The position numbers and the translations under genes were made by a program. From contig CAZOFD010000022.1 of assembly GCA_964579135.1 (NCBI GenBank), forward strand, positions 1 to 26,799: a stretch of 26,799 nt of DNA, read 5' to 3'. The notes below the pieces were generated by a model, which was given only the letters and a program-made list of their open reading frames with translations, was not told where the DNA came from and did not search any database. This DNA comes from CAG-390 sp964579135. Lineage in GTDB: Bacteria > Bacillota > Clostridia > Oscillospirales > CAG-272. Of this stretch, positions 23,918 to 26,799 are shown in pieces (the stretch's first letter is position 1; each line of letters starts with the position of its first letter).

Positions 23918-23957
23918 AGCCCGTCCCCGGCACCGAAAGGTGCCGGGGACGGGCTTT
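23918..23957. terminator. Very strong terminator between the YerC-like gene and rplQ
   Basis: AGCCCGTCCCCGGCACC and its exact complement enclose a GAAA tetraloop (17-bp stem). On the minus strand CGTTTTG follows and on the plus strand TTTAG, so it can end both convergent units, better for the alpha operon. Upstream of it (23783-23917) there is no gene; AACGGCG and CGCCGTT (23823-23829, 23862-23868) form a looser inverted repeat. Confidence 0.88.
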
Positions 23958-24016
23958 AGCTACAACCTTTACCGTTTCACACGGAAGCGGTCAAGGTTTT
24001 TGATTTTAACTTCGGA

Positions 24017-24496
24017 TCAGTCCGCTTTTTCTTCGGTAGCGGTCTCCTCAGCCTTGGGGGCTTCGGTCTCCTCGGTCGCAGCGACTTTCTTGGTCGTCTT
24101 TTTCTTTGTCTTGGTGCTCTTCTTTGCGGCTGCAGCCTCTTCCTCGGCTTTAGTCGTTACGAGAGTGATAAGAGCCATTTCCGCTGCGTCGCCGCGGCGC
24201 GGTCCGAGCTTATAAATGCAGGTGTAACCGCCGTTTTGTCCCTCATATTTGGGGGCGATCTCGGTAAAGAGCTTGGTTACAACAGATTCCTTGGTAATAT
24301 ATGCAAGCGCGGCACGACGGCTGGCAAGAGTGTTCTGCTTTCCGAGAGTGATCATCTTCTCAGCAAGTGCGCGAACTTCCTTGGCACGGGTCAGAGTTGT
24401 TTCTACCTTACCGTTCTCGAGCAGGTAGGTAACAAGACCGCGCAACATAGCATTTCTATGTGCGGTAGGTCTGCCGAGTTTTCTGGTTCCGGGCAT
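24017..24496 (-). CDS. rplQ: 50S ribosomal protein L17 with charged C-terminal tail
   Basis: Large-subunit protein near the exit tunnel. 159 residues; GGAGGG about eight bases before the ATG. The body (1-115) is standard: RKLGRPTAHRNAMLRGLVTYLL, TRAKEVRALAEKMITLGK and the YTCIYKLGPRRGDAAEMALI end. After it comes a tail of about 43 residues made mostly of Lys, Thr, Ala and Glu (an A/K-rich then E/A-rich run) that lies outside the normal family length of 112-130. The tail is low complexity and probably disordered. Last gene of the alpha operon, 60 bases after rpoA. Confidence 0.96.
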   Translation of the reverse strand: MPGTRKLGRPTAHRNAMLRGLVTYLLENGKVETTLTRAKEVRALAEKMITLGKQNTLASRRAALAYITKESVVTKLFTEIAPKYEGQNGGYTCIYKLGPRRGDAAEMALITLVTTKAEEEAAAAKKSTKTKKKTTKKVAATEETEAPKAEETATEEKAD

Positions 24497-24556
24497 TTTA
24501 ATGCTCCCTCCTTATTGTTTTAAATGTGAAAAACGCAATTCAGCTTAATTTCGCTC

Positions 24557-25534
24557 TCAGTCTTCTTCTTTGTTAAGAGAAAGTCCGAGCGACTGCAGCT
24601 TCTGTATAACTTCTTCGAGCGATTTCTTGCCGAGGTTACGAACTTTGATCATTTCCTCCTCGGTTCGGCTGACCAGATCTTCAACTGTATCAATGCCCGC
24701 GCGCTTCAGGCAGTTAAAGCTGCGCACGGACAGGTCAAGTTCCTCAATGGTCATCTCAAGAACTTTTTCCTTACCCTTTTCGGGTCTGTCGATAAGAATA
24801 TCGATGTTCTTTGCTTCATCCGACAAATCCACAAACAAGTTGAGATGCTCGTTGAGAATCTTGGCACCGAGAGATATCGCCTCCTGTGCCGTTATCGTTC
24901 CGTTTGTCAAAACGTCAAGCGTGAGTTTATCATAATCGGTGATATTGCTTCCGACACGAGTGTTCTCTACCGTATAGCTTACGTTATAAACAGGCGTATA
25001 GATAGAATCGGTATAGATCAAACCGATCGGCGCGGAAACGGCAGAACCGTATGCATCCGCGTGTATCAGTTTGTTGCGATCCTGCGAAACGTATCCGCGA
25101 CCGTTTTCAAACGTGAGCTCGATGAACAGGTGTGCGCCCTCCGCAAGAGTTGCGAGATGATGCTCGGAATTGAGTATCGTAATATCCGCATCTTGCTTGA
25201 TGTTGCCGGCAGTGACCTCACAAGGACCGACAACGTCAAGAACGGTCGTTTTTGCCGTCTGCGTATGCAGCTTGGCAACTATGCCCTTGATATTCAAAAC
25301 GATCTCGGTCAGATCTTCGGTAACACCGGGGAGAGACGTAAATTCGTGAAGCGCGCCGTCGACCTTGATCGAAGTAACGGCAACGCCGGGAAGCGAACTG
25401 AGCATAACTCTGCGCAACGAATTTCCGAGCGTTATACCGTAGCCTCTTTCCAGGGGCTCTATCGTAAAGCGTCCGGACTTTCCGTCGTTGCTGATATCTA
25501 CCGTAGTGATATTCGGCTTTTGGATCTCTATCAT
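24557..25534 (-). CDS. rpoA: RNA polymerase alpha subunit
   Basis: Scaffold subunit of RNA polymerase. 325 residues, a normal length; GGAGGG upstream of the ATG. The N-terminal assembly domain carries FTIEPLERGYGITLGNSLRRVMLSSLPG (split here as EPLERGYGITLGNSLRR), the flexible linker lies near 235-255, and the C-terminal domain has the helix-hairpin-helix DLSVRSFNCLKRAGIDTVEDL and EEMIKVRNLGKKSLEEV motifs that contact UP elements and activators. It sits between rpsD and rplQ, the standard Bacillota place. Confidence 0.98.
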   Translation of the reverse strand: MIEIQKPNITTVDISNDGKSGRFTIEPLERGYGITLGNSLRRVMLSSLPGVAVTSIKVDGALHEFTSLPGVTEDLTEIVLNIKGIVAKLHTQTAKTTVLDVVGPCEVTAGNIKQDADITILNSEHHLATLAEGAHLFIELTFENGRGYVSQDRNKLIHADAYGSAVSAPIGLIYTDSIYTPVYNVSYTVENTRVGSNITDYDKLTLDVLTNGTITAQEAISLGAKILNEHLNLFVDLSDEAKNIDILIDRPEKGKEKVLEMTIEELDLSVRSFNCLKRAGIDTVEDLVSRTEEEMIKVRNLGKKSLEEVIQKLQSLGLSLNKEED

Positions 25535-25624
25535 CCTTGTTATACCCTCCTGAATTTAAATCTGTGTGGCGTAAAAACTGAGCAATACGCTGTTGCGATC
25601 GAAAAATCGCGCAATTCGGCGGTA

Positions 25625-26281
25625 TTACTTGGAATAGAGCTCGACGATAAGCTGTTCGTTAAAGTCAAAGCCGACGTCTTCTCTGGTCGGGAGAGCAATG
25701 ACCTTAGCGGTCGCCTTTGCTGCGTCGATCTCAAGCCACTTGGGAGCGATCTTCGAGGGCATAGCTTCGATAAGTCCCTTGATCTTCTCGCTGTCGCGGC
25801 AGTTCTCGGCAACGCTGATAACGTCTCCGACCTTAACGCTGTACGAGGGGATGTTTACCTTTTTGCCGTTTACGCGAATGTGATCGTGGAGAGTCATCTG
25901 ACGCGATTCTGCGCGGCTGTCGCCGAATCCCATACGATAAACGGTGTTATCGAGGCGACGCTCGAGAAGGACGAGAAGGTTTTCACCCGTCATACCCTCC
26001 ATACGGTCTGCCTTGTCGAAGTAGTTGCGGAACTGACGCTCGAGAACGCCGTAAAATCTCTTGACTTTCTCCTTCTCGCGAAGCTGAAGTCCGTACTCAC
26101 GCAGCTTCTTCTTGGCTGCGCCGTGCTGACCGGGAGCGGCGGGAACGGCATCACGATTACGGGAGTTGGGGTCTACATGGTCAAAAGGGCACTTGCCCGA
26201 AGTGCAACGATCGCCTTTCAGAAAGAGCTTAACGCCTTCTCTGCGGCAGAGCTTGCAAGCAGGACCTGTATATCTTGCCAT
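25625..26281 (-). CDS. rpsD: 30S ribosomal protein S4 (zinc-binding form)
   Basis: Primary 16S rRNA-binding protein, and often a translational repressor of its operon. 218 residues; GGAGGA upstream of the ATG. The N-terminus has four cysteines in a CxxC...C....C pattern (Cys9, Cys12, Cys26, Cys31), the zinc-binding C+ form of S4; many paralogous copies lack them. The S4 RNA-binding domain follows (LLERRLDNTVYRMGF, then HIRVNGKKVNIPSY). S4 lies within the alpha operon here, as in many Clostridia, but not in Bacillus subtilis. A 90-base gap separates it from rpoA. Confidence 0.97.
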   Translation of the reverse strand: MARYTGPACKLCRREGVKLFLKGDRCTSGKCPFDHVDPNSRNRDAVPAAPGQHGAAKKKLREYGLQLREKEKVKRFYGVLERQFRNYFDKADRMEGMTGENLLVLLERRLDNTVYRMGFGDSRAESRQMTLHDHIRVNGKKVNIPSYSVKVGDVISVAENCRDSEKIKGLIEAMPSKIAPKWLEIDAAKATAKVIALPTREDVGFDFNEQLIVELYSK

Positions 26282-26315
26282 TTTTGGTTGTTCCTCCTAA
26301 AATAATCTGTTTGCA

Positions 26316-26714
26316 TCAAACGCGGCGGCGCTTGGGGGGGCGGCATCCGTTGTGGGGAACGGGAGTCACGTCCTTGATCATAGTGATCTGAAGTCCTACG
26401 GTCTCGAGTGCACGGATCGCCGATTCACGACCTGCTCCGGGACCTCTTACGTAAACCTCAACGGTTCTGAGTCCGTGCTCCATAGCTGCCTTAGCGGCAG
26501 TTTCGGATGCGGATTGAGCAGCGAAAGGCGTGCTCTTTCTGGAGCCCTTGAAGCCGAGTTCACCGGCAGAAGCCCAGGAAATTGCATTTCCGGCGGTATC
26601 GGTAACGGTTACGATGGTGTTATTGAAGGTAGCGCGGATATGAACCTGTCCCGCAGGAATATTCTTTTTCTCGCGGCGCTTTTTAATAACCTTTTTAGCA
26701 GTTGCTTTAGCCAT
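26316..26714 (-). CDS. rpsK: 30S ribosomal protein S11
   Basis: Small-subunit platform protein binding 16S rRNA. 132 residues from the ATG at 26714, which gives the family N-terminus; a TTG three codons earlier is closer to the AAAGGA site but less usual. Signatures are VHIRATFNNTIVTVTD, the GFKGSRKSTPFAAQ stretch, VYVRGPGAGRESAIRAL and the C-terminal TPVPHNGCRPPKRRRV. It is 22 bases after rpsM and 34 bases before rpsD. Confidence 0.97.
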   Translation of the reverse strand: MAKATAKKVIKKRREKKNIPAGQVHIRATFNNTIVTVTDTAGNAISWASAGELGFKGSRKSTPFAAQSASETAAKAAMEHGLRTVEVYVRGPGAGRESAIRALETVGLQITMIKDVTPVPHNGCRPPKRRRV

Positions 26715-26736
26715 AATTCGCAATTATCCTTTCGCC

Positions 26737-26799
26737 TTATTTCTTCTTGTTTGCGATGGTCTTTGCGGGACCCTTGCGTGTTCTTGCGTTGGTCTTTGT
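26737..26799 (-). CDS. rpsM: 30S ribosomal protein S13, C-terminal end (fragment)
   Basis: Only the last 20 codons and the stop are in the window. They read TKTNARTRKGPAKTIANKKK, the usual basic end of S13 (TNARTRKGP motif). The rest of the gene lies beyond the right edge. Directly upstream of rpsK in the alpha operon. Confidence 0.9.
   Translation of the reverse strand, partial: TKTNARTRKGPAKTIANKKK

Noticed and set aside
1..26799. CRISPR arrays, insertion sequences, tRNA, rRNA and phage genes
   Set aside because: No regularly spaced direct repeats, transposase or integrase frames, or tRNA-like cloverleaf sequences were seen on reading both strands.

Overview
The window is a chromosomal stretch of a Gram-positive-type bacterium, most likely an uncultured member of the Clostridia (Bacillota). 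The evidence is: L27 (rpmA) carries the N-terminal extension removed by the Prp protease, and prp sits between rplU and rpmA; a YerC/TrpR-like regulator is present; the division PBP ends in PASTA domains; the alpha operon runs rpsM-rpsK-rpsD-rpoA-rplQ with S4 inside it; and sigma-A-type promoters with 17-bp spacers are easy to see. The species cannot be named from the sequence. No mobile element, CRISPR array, tRNA or rRNA was seen. The window is mostly housekeeping chromosome.

Layout. 1-1260 (+) is the 3' part of valS, closed by a strong terminator. 1497-2108 (-) is a VanZ-family membrane protein. 2433-16253 (-) is a division and cell-wall (dcw) cluster in transcription order mraZ, rsmH, an ftsL-like gene, a PASTA PBP (spoVD/ftsI), murE, murF, mraY, ftsW, murG, ftsQ/divIB, ftsZ. 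It starts from a promoter at 16534-16562, followed by four 10-bp-phased repeats that look like a MraZ operator and a leader of about 270 nt with a perfect 24-bp palindrome. A second promoter and a terminator-like hairpin separate ftsZ from ftsQ. murD, murB, murC and ftsA are absent from the cluster.

17062-18244 (+) is the rplU-prp-rpmA ribosomal operon, with a consensus promoter, a structured leader and a bidirectional terminator. 18306-20468 (-) is a cytoplasmic GH36 alpha-galactosidase, convergent with rpmA. Divergent from it, 20815-23285 (+) is a complete polar amino-acid ABC importer (lipoprotein, permease, ATPase) with its own promoter and terminator. 23504-23782 (+) is a small YerC/TrpR-like regulator whose -10 lies in a 26-bp imperfect palindrome. 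A very strong 17-bp-stem terminator lies between it and the convergent alpha operon (24017-26799, -; rpsM is only a 3' fragment).

How the genes work together. MraY, MurE, MurF and MurG make lipid II precursors. FtsW and the PBP polymerise and cross-link septal peptidoglycan, FtsQ and the FtsL-like protein link them to the divisome, and FtsZ forms the ring. MraZ probably represses the whole cluster. The ribosomal operons are ordinary apart from their leader and spacer hairpins. The least explained items are the FtsL-like protein with a cytoplasmic domain of about 200 residues, the gene-free 500 bp between the mraZ and rplU promoters, and the palindromes in front of mraZ and the YerC-like gene.
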